Shown here piece after piece: positions 33,206 through 41,084 of a stretch of DNA of 64,000 nt (its first letter is position 1; each line of letters starts with the position of its first letter). The translations under genes were made by a program, and so were the position numbers. A model generated the notes under the pieces. The model was not told where the DNA came from. It saw only the letters and a program-made list of their open reading frames with translations, and did no database searches. The stretch lies in NCBI RefSeq assembly GCF_022842375.1, contig NZ_JALHPR010000025.1, positions 1 to 64,000 of the forward strand, in the 5' to 3' direction. The DNA comes from Elioraea sp. (GTDB lineage Bacteria > Pseudomonadota > Alphaproteobacteria > Acetobacterales > Acetobacteraceae).

Positions 33206-34530
33206 CGTTCGATTTCTTCGAGGGCGCGGCGGGGACAGGAAAGACCCACAATCTCGTGGGCCGCGCGGGAGAGATCGTTCAGGACGGCGCGCTTGGTGAA
33301 GGCCACAAGCTCTTAGCGCTCACCTTCATGAACGGCGCGCGCCGCCGTCTGGATGTGCGGCTTGGCGAGAACCCGGCCTTCCGTCGGCGCTTTGATTGCC
33401 AGACCTTCGATGTGTTCGCCCGGACATTGGCCGCGCGGCGCAGGGGCTTGATTACGGCAGCGATGCAGGCGCAGGCCGATGCGTTGAGCGAATTTGACGG
33501 GCCATGCGCCTTGGCGGCGGGACTTCTGGAAAATGAAGCCGTCCGGCAATGGGTCGCGCGAAGTTTCCCGCTGGTTCTGGTCGATGAAGCGCAAGACCTC
33601 GACGAACACCGGATGCGCGTTCTGCAAGGACTTTCGCCCTCGTGCCGGATCGTGGCGGCGGCGGACGCCTTCCAGTGCCTTCACAACGGACGCGACACCG
33701 CGCCCTTGATGGGGTGGCTTGAAGGCGCGGGACAAACACACCGTCTCACGCAGGTTCGGCGCACCACGCAGCAGGGGCTTCTGGCCGCTGCGCTGGCCGT
33801 GCGCGAAGGCCGGGATATGAAGGCCGTTTTGACCGCCAACACCTTCAACAACCGAACATCATGGAACGGTGCGGGATTCCGGCTTCTCGATGCGCCCGCG
33901 ATGAATGCCAATCACGCGCTTCTGACATGGGCGATTGCCAACGATATCGCGCAGCGCCAAGGCCCGGTGGTCATTCTCACACCGGATGGAAGCAATGCGA
34001 TACTCCGCGCCGCGCTCAATACCCTTCAAACCAAGCAGCATACACGCAAGAACGGCGCGACCTTCGGGCCGTATCCGCATACATGGGATCGCCACGACAA
34101 CGAAGAAGCCAACGCCTTGCTGGCCGACATCACCTTGCCGGAAACGGCGTCCTGCGCCGATCTTCGCGCGCTTCTCACGCCGTTGGCCGGAAACGCGCCT
34201 ATCGCACAGGCGCTCAGCCGCATGGACCGTTTGCGCCGCGCGCACGGGCACACGGCTTTCACCGCCGCGCAAGTCACCGAGTTTGTGCGGGACTCCGTGC
34301 GTAACCGTTCGCGTCTGGGCTTCCGGCAGCAACGCGGTCATCTTGTTATGACAATCCAGCGCGCCAAGAACCGCGAGTTTCCGAATGTGATTGTCCTTTG
34401 GCCGCATACGGCAACAGGCAGCGCCGAGCATCTGCGGCGATTGCTCTATAACGGTATCACGCGCGCGCAGAACCATTGCACCGTGATTGTGCTGGGCCAG
34501 AATCGGTTGAACGCGCCGCCCTTTGCATGA
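33202..34530 (+). CDS. Short UvrD/PcrA-like SF1 helicase (GajB-like)
   Basis: The 442-residue protein starts at the ATG at 33202, overlapping the OLD gene stop. It has Walker A GAAGTGKT at 8-15, motif Ia-like LALTFMNGARRRL, motif II LVDEAQD at 126-132, motif III-like AADAFQCL, motif V-like TIQRAKNREFPNVIV and motif VI GITRAQN. The core motifs are complete, but the usual 1B/2B insertions are short, so the protein is small for a UvrD helicase. With the upstream OLD nuclease it forms a Gabija-like pair that would sense or unwind DNA. The extra upstream codons in the same frame are not used. Confidence 0.9.
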   Translation: MTFDFFEGAAGTGKTHNLVGRAGEIVQDGALGEGHKLLALTFMNGARRRLDVRLGENPAFRRRFDCQTFDVFARTLAARRRGLITAAMQAQADALSEFDGPCALAAGLLENEAVRQWVARSFPLVLVDEAQDLDEHRMRVLQGLSPSCRIVAAADAFQCLHNGRDTAPLMGWLEGAGQTHRLTQVRRTTQQGLLAAALAVREGRDMKAVLTANTFNNRTSWNGAGFRLLDAPAMNANHALLTWAIANDIAQRQGPVVILTPDGSNAILRAALNTLQTKQHTRKNGATFGPYPHTWDRHDNEEANALLADITLPETASCADLRALLTPLAGNAPIAQALSRMDRLRRAHGHTAFTAAQVTEFVRDSVRNRSRLGFRQQRGHLVMTIQRAKNREFPNVIVLWPHTATGSAEHLRRLLYNGITRAQNHCTVIVLGQNRLNAPPFA

Positions 34531-34677
34531 TCTTGCGGCAGGCCAACGAATTCCATCATCCGGGATGTCAGTCTTCTTCTGCGGGACATTGCCCGCCGAC
34601 CGCCTGTCTTCCTACGCCACGGCACGACGCCACACCGTTTCGGTTGCGCGGGGCGCCGCAGATCGCTCCAGTGAGGC

Positions 34678-34917
34678 ATGGCCCAGAAGCGAGATATACG
34701 CCAGGTCCTGCCTGAATGGTCCGGCGATCCTGAAGACCTCTATGACTATGCGCGTCCGCCAGCGCCGCGCGCGGGGCGGCCGCCCCTGCGCTTTGCGGGG
34801 GCGATCACGGTGACGGACGACTGGTCCGAGATCGTGCCGATCACGGACGCCGAGTTGAGGGTCATGGAAGGCCATTTCGCCGACGAGCTGGACGAGCTTT
34901 TCGGGCCGCGAGCCTGA
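34678..34917 (+). CDS. Small acidic hypothetical protein
   Basis: The 79-residue protein begins MAQKRDIRQVLPEWSGDPED and contains RAGRPPLRFAGAITVTDDWS, ending in an acidic helix (ADELDELFGPRA). No known domain is recognised; it has no membrane segment or signal. It is a plus-strand gene between the helicase and the toxin-antitoxin pair, with a short spacer to each. It might belong to the TA module or be an accessory of the element, which cannot be decided from sequence. Confidence 0.5.
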   Translation: MAQKRDIRQVLPEWSGDPEDLYDYARPPAPRAGRPPLRFAGAITVTDDWSEIVPITDAELRVMEGHFADELDELFGPRA

Positions 34918-35002
34918 TAAGTGGCAGAAATCGGAAGTTGATTTGTTCGTCTATATGACGTACATTGTTGGGGAAACACAGACCATGCCTGGAGTGACCC
35001 CA

Positions 35003-35308
35003 ATGCCACGCAAGCAGCCCAAGATCGAACGGGAAACGCCCAACCGCGTCGAGCGGCTCGGATTCCGGCTGGATGAAGAGACGAAGGACCTTATCGAGCG
35101 GGCAGCGCATCTGTCACGGCGCAAGGTCAGCGACTTCTGCGTGACCGCCCTCACCGACACAGCACGCCGAACGATCGCCGAGCATGAGACGTTGGTGCTG
35201 TCGGATCGCGATCGCGCGGCATTCTTCGACGCACTGATCAATCCGCCCGAGCCGAGCGAGAGGCTGGTCCGCGCTTTGGCCGAGCACAAGCGCCGGGTCG
35301 CTTCCTGA
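35003..35308 (+). CDS. DUF1778 antitoxin (TacA-like)
   Basis: The protein is a DUF1778 antitoxin that binds DNA and neutralises the GNAT toxin encoded next. From the ATG at 35003 it is 101 residues. The RHH region is RLGFRLDEETKDLIERAAHL and the C-terminal part carries VLSDRDRAAFFDALINPPEP, typical of DUF1778. ATGs at 34985 and 34943 are alternatives; the chosen start begins with MPRKQPKIERE. The stop is 2 bases before the toxin start. Such pairs autoregulate through an operator near the start, here possibly within the AT-richer 34935-34975 stretch. Confidence 0.88.
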   Translation: MPRKQPKIERETPNRVERLGFRLDEETKDLIERAAHLSRRKVSDFCVTALTDTARRTIAEHETLVLSDRDRAAFFDALINPPEPSERLVRALAEHKRRVAS

Positions 35309-35310
35309 GC

Positions 35311-35832
35311 ATGGCGGTGGCTCGGCCAGATTTGAAGATCGAGGCGCTTGCGGCGCATCACGACCGGGATGGCTTTTCCTGCGGCGTCGACAGCCTCGAT
35401 CGCTATCTCCGGACGCAGGCGAGCCAGGATGTGCGGCGCAAGGCGAATGGGGTCTTCATTCTGGTCGAGCCAAACAAGCCGGATATCGTGCTGGGCTACT
35501 ATACGCTATGCGCGACCGGCGTGGCGCAGGGCGACGTGCCGGCCGTCGCCCGTAAGCACATCCCGCGCTATCCTCTGGTCAGCGCCACGCTGGTCGGACG
35601 GCTGGCGGTCTCCGAAGCGCGGCAGGGCGAGCGCCTGGGCGCGATGCTTCTCGCCGACGCCGTGCGACGCGCCTATGCGAGCGCAGCCACCGTCGGTTCC
35701 TCGATGCTGGTGGTAGACGCCATCAGCGAGCGCGCCGCCGCCTTCTATGAGGGAAACGGTTTCGTGCGCCTGCCGGATTCGCTTCGGTTGGCGCTGCCGA
35801 TGCACGCGATCCAGCGACTGGTGGAACCATGA
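35311..35832 (+). CDS. GNAT acetyltransferase toxin (TacT-like)
   Basis: The 173-residue protein is an acetyltransferase of the TacT/AtaT group, which acetylates aminoacyl-tRNA and halts translation. Visible features are FSCGVDSLDRYLRTQASQD near the N terminus, VGRLAVSEARQGERLGAMLL (acetyl-CoA P-loop-like, about 90-110), a hydrophobic SMLVVDAI and AAAFYEGNGFVRL near the end. The pairing with DUF1778 immediately upstream supports a toxin-antitoxin role that would stabilise the element. It overlaps the recombinase gene by 4 bases. Confidence 0.9.
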   Translation: MAVARPDLKIEALAAHHDRDGFSCGVDSLDRYLRTQASQDVRRKANGVFILVEPNKPDIVLGYYTLCATGVAQGDVPAVARKHIPRYPLVSATLVGRLAVSEARQGERLGAMLLADAVRRAYASAATVGSSMLVVDAISERAAAFYEGNGFVRLPDSLRLALPMHAIQRLVEP

Positions 35833-37529
35833 CCGACGCAGCACCTGCATCGCCTGACGTGACGGTTGCGCCTGCGGTTGCAAAGGCGGCACTCTATTTG
35901 CGCGTCTCGACCGGACGGCAGGCGGAGAGCGATCTTTCGATCCCCGATCAGCGGCGACAGATCACTGCCTATTGCGTTGCCAAAGGCTGGGACGTCGCGG
36001 CTGAATTCGTCGAGCCGGGCAACACCGCCACCGACGATCGCCGGCCAGCGTTTCAGGCGATGATCGATGCGGCGCTGATGAAGCCGCCGACCTTCACCGT
36101 CATCATTGTCCACTCCTTCTCACGCTTTTTCCGCGATCAGTTCCAGTTTGAATTTTACGTCCGCAAGCTCGCGAAGAACGGCGTGCGCTTGATCTCCATT
36201 ACGCAGGACCTCGGCGACGATCCGATGAGCGTGATGATGCGTCAGATCATGACGCTGTTCGACGAATACCAGTCGAAGGAGAACGCCAAGCACACCCTGC
36301 GCGCTATGAAGGAGAATGCACGTCAGGGTTATTGGAACGGCGCGCTGCCGCCGATCGGCTATCGCATCGTCGCTGCCGAACAGCGCGGCGCGAAGATCAA
36401 GAAGAAGCTGGAGATCGACCCGATCCACGCCGACACCGTGCGCCTGATCTACAGGCTCGCAGTAACCGGCAACGGCGACAGCGGTCCGATGGGCATCAAG
36501 TCGATCACCACCTATCTCAACGAGCGCAACATTCGAACCCGCGACGGCGGACGGTGGGGCATCGCCTCGGTGCATCAGATACTCACGCGCACCACCTATA
36601 TCGGCGAACATCGGTTCAATACGCGGGACCACAAGACGCGCACGGCAAAACCCAAGGCCGAGCATGCGGTCATGGACGTTCCGCCGATCATTACCGAAGT
36701 GGAGTTTGAGGCAGTCCAGGCGGCGTTGAAGGCGCGCAGTCCGAAATGGATGCCGCCGCGCGCGGTGAGCGGTCCGACTTTGCTGACAGGGATTTGCTTT
36801 TGCGCATCCTGTGGCGGTGCGATGACGCTACGGACCGGCAAAGGCAGCGCCGGCGGCATGTATCGCTACTACACCTGCTCCACAAAGGCGCGGCAGGGCG
36901 AGCGTGGTTGTCGCGGTCTGACCGTGCCGATGGACAAGCTCGACCGCGCGGTCGTCGATCACCTGGAGTGGCGGCTGCTCGATCCGGCGCGCTTGACGAC
37001 GATGATGGATCAGTTGCTTGAGCGACGTGAGGAATGGAATGAACGCCGTCGCGGGCACATCGCGGAGCTGCGCAAGCGCGCCGCCGAAGCAGAAGCGAAG
37101 TTGAAGCGTCTTTACGAGGCGATCGAGAACGGCGTGGTCGACATGGCCGACCCGTCGCTGAAAGATCGCATCGCAGAACTCACCGCAGTGCGCGACCAGG
37201 CGCAGGCTGACGCGGAGCGCGCAACGTCTGCGGTAGAGCGCCTCGGGCCCGCGATCACATCGGAGAGTTTGCGGCGGTTCGCGCTCGCCGCTCGACGCAA
37301 GCTGCGGAACGAAGATGGAACCTATCGGCGGGACCATTTACGTGCGCTCGCGCAACGTGTCGAAGTCATCGATCCGAGCGAAATCCGCATCCTCGGCACG
37401 AAAACCGAACTGCTACGGACACTTGTCGCCGCCGCGGGCGTAGAATCGGCGGCTGGTGGCGTTCGCAGTTTTATACCGAAGTGGCGCACCCGACACGATT
37501 CGAACCTTCGGAGCGCCACGGCTTTTTGA
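35829..37529 (+). CDS. Large serine recombinase
   Basis: The 566-residue recombinase has an N-terminal resolvase domain with catalytic Ser27 in LYLRVSTGRQAES and the HSFSRFFRDQF segment. A recombinase domain follows, then the zinc ribbon CFCASCGGAMTLRTG...YTCSTK with a later GCRGL. A coiled-coil segment (about 395-450) is followed by the C-terminal domain. This is a complete large serine integrase, normally acting on attP/attB. Its last codons include a sequence matching the 3' end of tRNA-Arg (37482-37506), suggesting an attachment site overlapping the gene end. Its start overlaps the GNAT stop. It is separate from the tyrosine integrase next to guaA. Confidence 0.93.
   Translation: MTDAAPASPDVTVAPAVAKAALYLRVSTGRQAESDLSIPDQRRQITAYCVAKGWDVAAEFVEPGNTATDDRRPAFQAMIDAALMKPPTFTVIIVHSFSRFFRDQFQFEFYVRKLAKNGVRLISITQDLGDDPMSVMMRQIMTLFDEYQSKENAKHTLRAMKENARQGYWNGALPPIGYRIVAAEQRGAKIKKKLEIDPIHADTVRLIYRLAVTGNGDSGPMGIKSITTYLNERNIRTRDGGRWGIASVHQILTRTTYIGEHRFNTRDHKTRTAKPKAEHAVMDVPPIITEVEFEAVQAALKARSPKWMPPRAVSGPTLLTGICFCASCGGAMTLRTGKGSAGGMYRYYTCSTKARQGERGCRGLTVPMDKLDRAVVDHLEWRLLDPARLTTMMDQLLERREEWNERRRGHIAELRKRAAEAEAKLKRLYEAIENGVVDMADPSLKDRIAELTAVRDQAQADAERATSAVERLGPAITSESLRRFALAARRKLRNEDGTYRRDHLRALAQRVEVIDPSEIRILGTKTELLRTLVAAAGVESAAGGVRSFIPKWRTRHDSNLRSATAF
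37482..37506 (-). other. tRNA-Arg 3'-end fragment (candidate attachment core)
   Basis: On the minus strand these 25 bases read as a T-loop (GGTTCGAATC) followed by GTGTCGGGTGCGCCA, which is the 3' end of a tRNA-Arg including CCA. The upstream part does not continue as a tRNA (the T-stem and anticodon arm do not pair), so it is a fragment. It lies within the last codons of the serine recombinase. Phage and ICE attachment cores often copy tRNA ends in this way. The intact tRNA-Arg gene is not in the window. Confidence 0.6.
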
Positions 37530-37668
37530 GAGATCGGTGCATTGATCACCAGGCCAGAGTCTTTCTATTCATACGCCACGGTATCCTCTTATCCGACATC
37601 TGAATTTGCTCCCTTCCCTTTCGGGATCTATCGCGCTCATTTCCTCAGGAAGACGAACTGAGGGGACG

Positions 37669-37968
37669 ATGATGGCTCACCGAAGTGACCTTCCAATCAG
37701 GCGGACCATCCGTCGACAGCAACTTCGCGAGATAGTTCCGCTCGCCGACAGCACGATCTACGAAATGGAACAGCGCGGTGAGTTTCCCCGACGCTTCGCT
37801 CTCTCGCCGCGTTGCGTCGTATGGGATCTGGCGGAGGTCGAAGCCTGGTTGGCCTCGCGCCGATCAACTGCAATTGTCCGTGCGCAATCGCCAGATGTCA
37901 GGCAACGGCGGTCGCGCCCAGTTCGAGAGCCGGGTCTGGCTCGAACAGCGGCATCGAAGGCGGGATGA
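37669..37968 (+). CDS. AlpA-like HTH regulator
   Basis: The 99-residue protein has the AlpA/MerR-type DNA-binding pattern RRTIRRQQLREIVPLADSTI, then YEMEQRGEFPRRFALSPRCV and WDLAEVEAWLASRR. AlpA-type proteins act as transcriptional activators or excisionases for P4-type integrases. Starts at 37669 and 37672 are both possible. Its last 71 bases overlap the 3' end of the convergent tyrosine integrase gene. An opposing promoter pair of this kind could let each transcript interfere with the other. Confidence 0.85.
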   Translation: MMAHRSDLPIRRTIRRQQLREIVPLADSTIYEMEQRGEFPRRFALSPRCVVWDLAEVEAWLASRRSTAIVRAQSPDVRQRRSRPVREPGLARTAASKAG

Positions 37969-39178
37969 GTACCGGCATGCGCTTCTTGCCTTCGGCCCAG
38001 GCGTCGATAATGTCCGACCATTCCTGCATCATGTGGCGACGCTGCACTTCGTACTCCGCCTTGTTGTAGACGCCGCGGGAGGAACGACCGTCCTCATGCG
38101 CAAGGCACTTCTCGATCCAATCGCTGTTGAAGCCCAGCTCGTTGAGCAGCGTTGAGCCCGTCCTTCGTAGGTCGTGAACCGTGAACGGCTCCAGCGGCAG
38201 GCCCTCCTTCTTCGCTTGCTCGACGACCGCATAGGTGACGCGATTGAATGTCGCGCGCGACATCGGCGCATCCGCGTCGTAGCGAGATGGCAGGACATAC
38301 TTCGAATTCCCGGCGCATGTTTTCAGCGCGATCATGATGTCGAGCACCTGGCGCGACAGATAGACGTTGTGTGCCTTAGAGCGCTTCATCCGCTCCTTCG
38401 GGATCGTCCAAACGGCGTTCTCGAAATCGACTTCATCCCATATTGCGTCCTGCAGCTCGCTCTTCCGCACCATAGTTTCGAGATAGAGGCGCATGCCGAG
38501 TCTGATCGTCGGCAGCGTCGCTACCTTCTCAAGCTGCCTGAGCATGATCCTGATCTCGGTAGGCGAGAGCGCGCGGTCCTTGGGCGTGAACGTGGCGATC
38601 GAGGCAGGACCAACGTCATCGGCCGGGTTTGCGACCTTCTCGCCGTGGAGAATGGCGAAGCCGTAGATCTGCTTGAGGATATCGCGCACATGGATCGCCG
38701 TCGCTGGCGCGCCTCGTTCCACGATCTTGGCGCAATGGGCGCGCAGGTCATCGGGGGTGATTTCGGTCAGCAAACGGTTCCGCCAGACCGGCATCAGCTC
38801 ACGCTCGAAAATTGAGCGGCGCATCGCCCGCGTGCTGTCCGCCATCGGCGCCGCGGTCAGCCATTTTTCGCCGAACTCGCCAAAGCTCTTTGCTTCCAAG
38901 AGACGGCGCTTCTCGCGCTGCTTTTCAATCGCCGGCGATCGCCCTTCGCCAATGGCTCGCCGAGCGTCGATGCACAGCTCCCGCGCCCGGGCGAGCGACA
39001 ACCCGGCCGGGCCGTACTTGCCGAAGGTGACGGTCTCGCGCCGTCCGTTCATCCGATAATCGAGCTGGAAAGTGAGTATCCCCGACGGTCTTACGAGCAC
39101 ATACATGCCGTCCCGGTCCGTGACCTTGTAGAGCTTCTCTTTTGGTTTCAGATGCTTAAGGGCTGCATCGGTCAACAT
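37898..39178 (-). CDS. P4-type tyrosine recombinase/integrase at guaA
   Basis: The 426-residue integrase has an N-terminal DUF4102 domain (MLTDAALKHLKPKEKLYKVT, then MNGRRETVTFGKYGPAGLSL), an SAM-like core-binding domain (about 100-190) and the catalytic domain. Catalytic residues visible are Arg238 (MVRKSEL), His335 and Arg338 in HDLRRTGSTLL, His361 (AHEDG) and Tyr371 (YNKAEY). All are in place, so it should be active. It reads away from guaA, with its start about 290 bases from the guaA stop, the usual arrangement for an element inserted at a gene 3' end. Repeated ACCGTCA boxes lie in that gap. Confidence 0.95.
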   Translation of the reverse strand: MLTDAALKHLKPKEKLYKVTDRDGMYVLVRPSGILTFQLDYRMNGRRETVTFGKYGPAGLSLARARELCIDARRAIGEGRSPAIEKQREKRRLLEAKSFGEFGEKWLTAAPMADSTRAMRRSIFERELMPVWRNRLLTEITPDDLRAHCAKIVERGAPATAIHVRDILKQIYGFAILHGEKVANPADDVGPASIATFTPKDRALSPTEIRIMLRQLEKVATLPTIRLGMRLYLETMVRKSELQDAIWDEVDFENAVWTIPKERMKRSKAHNVYLSRQVLDIMIALKTCAGNSKYVLPSRYDADAPMSRATFNRVTYAVVEQAKKEGLPLEPFTVHDLRRTGSTLLNELGFNSDWIEKCLAHEDGRSSRGVYNKAEYEVQRRHMMQEWSDIIDAWAEGKKRMPVLIPPSMPLFEPDPALELGATAVA

Positions 39179-39194
39179 TTGGGCCGCCTCCGCG

Positions 39195-39347
39195 AAAAAA
39201 GACCGTCAGGCCGCTTTCGGGCGCCAATTCGACATAAATCCTTTTTCTTTCAGCTACTTACAAAGAAAAAAAGACCGTCAGAGGCGCTCAGACCTTGACG
39301 GTATCGGACGAAATCCATTTTCGCAATGGGGAAGCGCACCGTCAGGG
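39195..39347. repeat. Repeated ACCGTCA boxes between integrase and guaA
   Basis: Four copies of an ACCGTCA box occur: 39202-39210 (ACCGTCAGG), 39273-39281 (ACCGTCAGA), 39293-39302 (inverted, ACCGTCAAGG on the minus strand) and 39339-39347 (ACCGTCAGG). The first two are preceded by A-tracts. Clustered short boxes beside an integrase are typical arm-type binding sites for a tyrosine recombinase or its excisionase. Spacing is irregular, as expected for arm sites. Confidence 0.62.
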
Positions 39348-39454
39348 AGTACGTCAGCCGCAATCTCTGCCGGCCGATAGTCCTCGAACGGTAATGCTAG
39401 ATTATCTTTTTATATCAGAGTGTTGTATCGTTTTCCCGGATACTGCGGGATACC

Positions 39455-39500
39455 CTGGGATGGGCCAAAATCATTCCCACTCGATCGTGCCCGGCGGCTT
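39455..39500. other. Probable attachment junction at the 3' end of guaA
   Basis: The guaA stop (39471-39473) and last codons (GTIEWE) are intact, so insertion restored the gene end, as for elements that use guaA 3' ends. The element side begins with a run related to GGGATACC and TCCCAGGG near 39437-39465. The exact crossover core cannot be read without the other junction, which is outside the window. Confidence 0.45.
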
Positions 39501-41018
39501 GCTCGTGATGTCGTAGGTCACGCGGTTGATGCCGCGCACCTCGTTCACGATGCGGCTCGCCACCCGCATCAGGAACGCCATGTCGAACGGGTACACATCC
39601 GCCGTCATGCCGTCGGTGCTCGTCACGGCACGCAGAGCGCACGCCTGGTCGTACGTCCGCCCATCGCCCATCACGCCCACCGTGCGTACCGGCAGCAGCA
39701 CGGCGAAGGCCTGCCAGATCGCGTCATAGAGGCCGGCCGAGCGGATCTCCTCGAGGAAGATCGCATCGGCCTTCTGCAGCAGCGCCACCTTCTCGGCCGT
39801 GACGTCGCCAGGGATGCGGATGGCAAGGCCCGGCCCCGGGAACGGATGCCGGCCGACGATCTCCTCGGGAATGCCGAGCTCACGGCCAAGCGCGCGCACC
39901 TCGTCCTTGAACAGCTCGCGCAGCGGCTCGACGAGGCCCATGCGCATCCGCTCAGGCAGGCCGCCCACGTTGTGGTGGCTCTTGATCGTGACACTCGGGC
40001 CGCCGGTGAAGCTCACGCTCTCGATCACGTCGGGGTAGAGCGTTCCCTGGGCGAGGAAGTCGGAGCCGCCGATCTTCGCTGCCTCCTCCTCGAACACCTC
40101 GATGAAGAGGCGCCCGATCGTCTTGCGCTTCACCTCGGGGTCGGTCACGCCGGCGAGCTGGCCGAGGAAGAGTTCCGAGGCATCGCGGTGCACGAGGCGG
40201 ATGTTGAACCGGTCACGGAACGTCGCCACCACCTGCTCCGCCTCGCCGGCGCGCAGCAGGCCATGGTCGACGAAGATGCAGGTGAGCTGGTCGCCGATCG
40301 CCTCGTGGATCAGCACCGCGGCGACGGAGCTGTCGACACCGCCCGAGAGCCCGCAGATGACGCGGCCCGTTCCAACCTGGCGGCGGATCTTGTCGATCTC
40401 GGCCTGGCGGAAGCCGGCCATCGTCCAGTCGCCGGAACAGCCGCAGATGCCGTGGGTGAAGTTGCGCAGAAGCTGCGCGCCGTGCGGGGTGTGCACCACC
40501 TCGGGGTGGAACATCAGCCCATAGTACCGGCGCGTGTCGTCGGCGATCACCGCGAAGGGTGCGCCCTCGCTCACCCCCACCGTGCGGAAGCCGGGTGCGA
40601 GCCGGGTGATGCGGTCGCCATGGCTCATCCACACCTGCTCGCGCGCGCCCTTCGCCCACACGCCCTGGGTCAGCGCGCACTCGTCGGTCACGTCGACGAA
40701 GGCGCGGCCGAACTCGCGGTGGTCGCTGCCCTGCACCTCCCCGCCCATCTGGGCGCAGAGCGTCATCTGCCCGTAGCAGATGCCGAGCACGGGGATGTCG
40801 AGCTCGAACACGATCGCCGGTGCGCGGGGGGAGTTCCCCTCGTGCACGCTCGCTGGCCCGCCGGAGAGGACGATGCCGCGCGGCGCATAGTCGGCGATGC
40901 GCTGCGGGTTGGTGTTGAAGGGCCAGATCTCGCAATAGACACCGCTCTCGCGCACGCGGCGGGCGATGAGCTGGGTGAACTGGCTGCCGAAGTCGAGGAT
41001 GAGGATTCGGTCCGTCAT
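39471..41018 (-). CDS. guaA: GMP synthase (glutamine-hydrolysing)
   Basis: GuaA converts XMP to GMP using glutamine and ATP. The 515-residue protein starts at the ATG at 41018 ([12 protein letters not shown]). The amidotransferase part has its nucleophile Cys81 in VLGICYGQM and downstream [10 protein letters not shown]. The synthetase P-loop is SGGVDSS, and the C-terminal dimerisation domain ends in PPGTIEWE. Full-length and intact. It is the last gene of a leftward guaB-HAD-rsmB-GNAT-guaA run, although a 66-base gap separates it from the GNAT gene. The ICE is inserted at its 3' end without damage. Confidence 0.98.
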   Translation of the reverse strand: MTDRILILDFGSQFTQLIARRVRESGVYCEIWPFNTNPQRIADYAPRGIVLSGGPASVHEGNSPRAPAIVFELDIPVLGICYGQMTLCAQMGGEVQGSDHREFGRAFVDVTDECALTQGVWAKGAREQVWMSHGDRITRLAPGFRTVGVSEGAPFAVIADDTRRYYGLMFHPEVVHTPHGAQLLRNFTHGICGCSGDWTMAGFRQAEIDKIRRQVGTGRVICGLSGGVDSSVAAVLIHEAIGDQLTCIFVDHGLLRAGEAEQVVATFRDRFNIRLVHRDASELFLGQLAGVTDPEVKRKTIGRLFIEVFEEEAAKIGGSDFLAQGTLYPDVIESVSFTGGPSVTIKSHHNVGGLPERMRMGLVEPLRELFKDEVRALGRELGIPEEIVGRHPFPGPGLAIRIPGDVTAEKVALLQKADAIFLEEIRSAGLYDAIWQAFAVLLPVRTVGVMGDGRTYDQACALRAVTSTDGMTADVYPFDMAFLMRVASRIVNEVRGINRVTYDITSKPPGTIEWE

Positions 41019-41084
41019 GGCGGACTGATACAGAAACCCCCGCAAAAAGAAAGCTGTTGCGGCGCCGCTGCTGCCCTGCGGGGC

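Larger units (their letters stand above)
1..39470. mobile_element. Integrative and conjugative element, right-hand part, inserted at guaA
   Basis: The span holds a Trb-type mating-pair system, TraG coupling protein, DUF3363 relaxase, TraF-like peptidase, ParB/DUF932/DUF736 accessory genes, cargo, and at its right edge a P4-type tyrosine integrase pointing away from guaA. The right boundary is placed just after the guaA stop codon because the integrase and its repeated boxes sit there. The left boundary is outside the window, since trbJ is cut and the trbL/F/G/I genes expected after it are missing. A second recombinase and an IS110 element suggest a composite structure. The boundary is inferred from gene content; the partner attachment site is not visible. 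Confidence 0.88.

Noticed and set aside
31373-34530. Calling the OLD-UvrD pair a standard Gabija system
   Set aside because: Gene pairing fits, but the short helicase and the attached upstream block mean the standard name is not secure; described as Gabija-like.
37482-37530. An intact tRNA-Arg gene at the end of the serine recombinase
   Set aside because: Only the T-loop and 3' acceptor end match; T-stem and anticodon arm do not fold.
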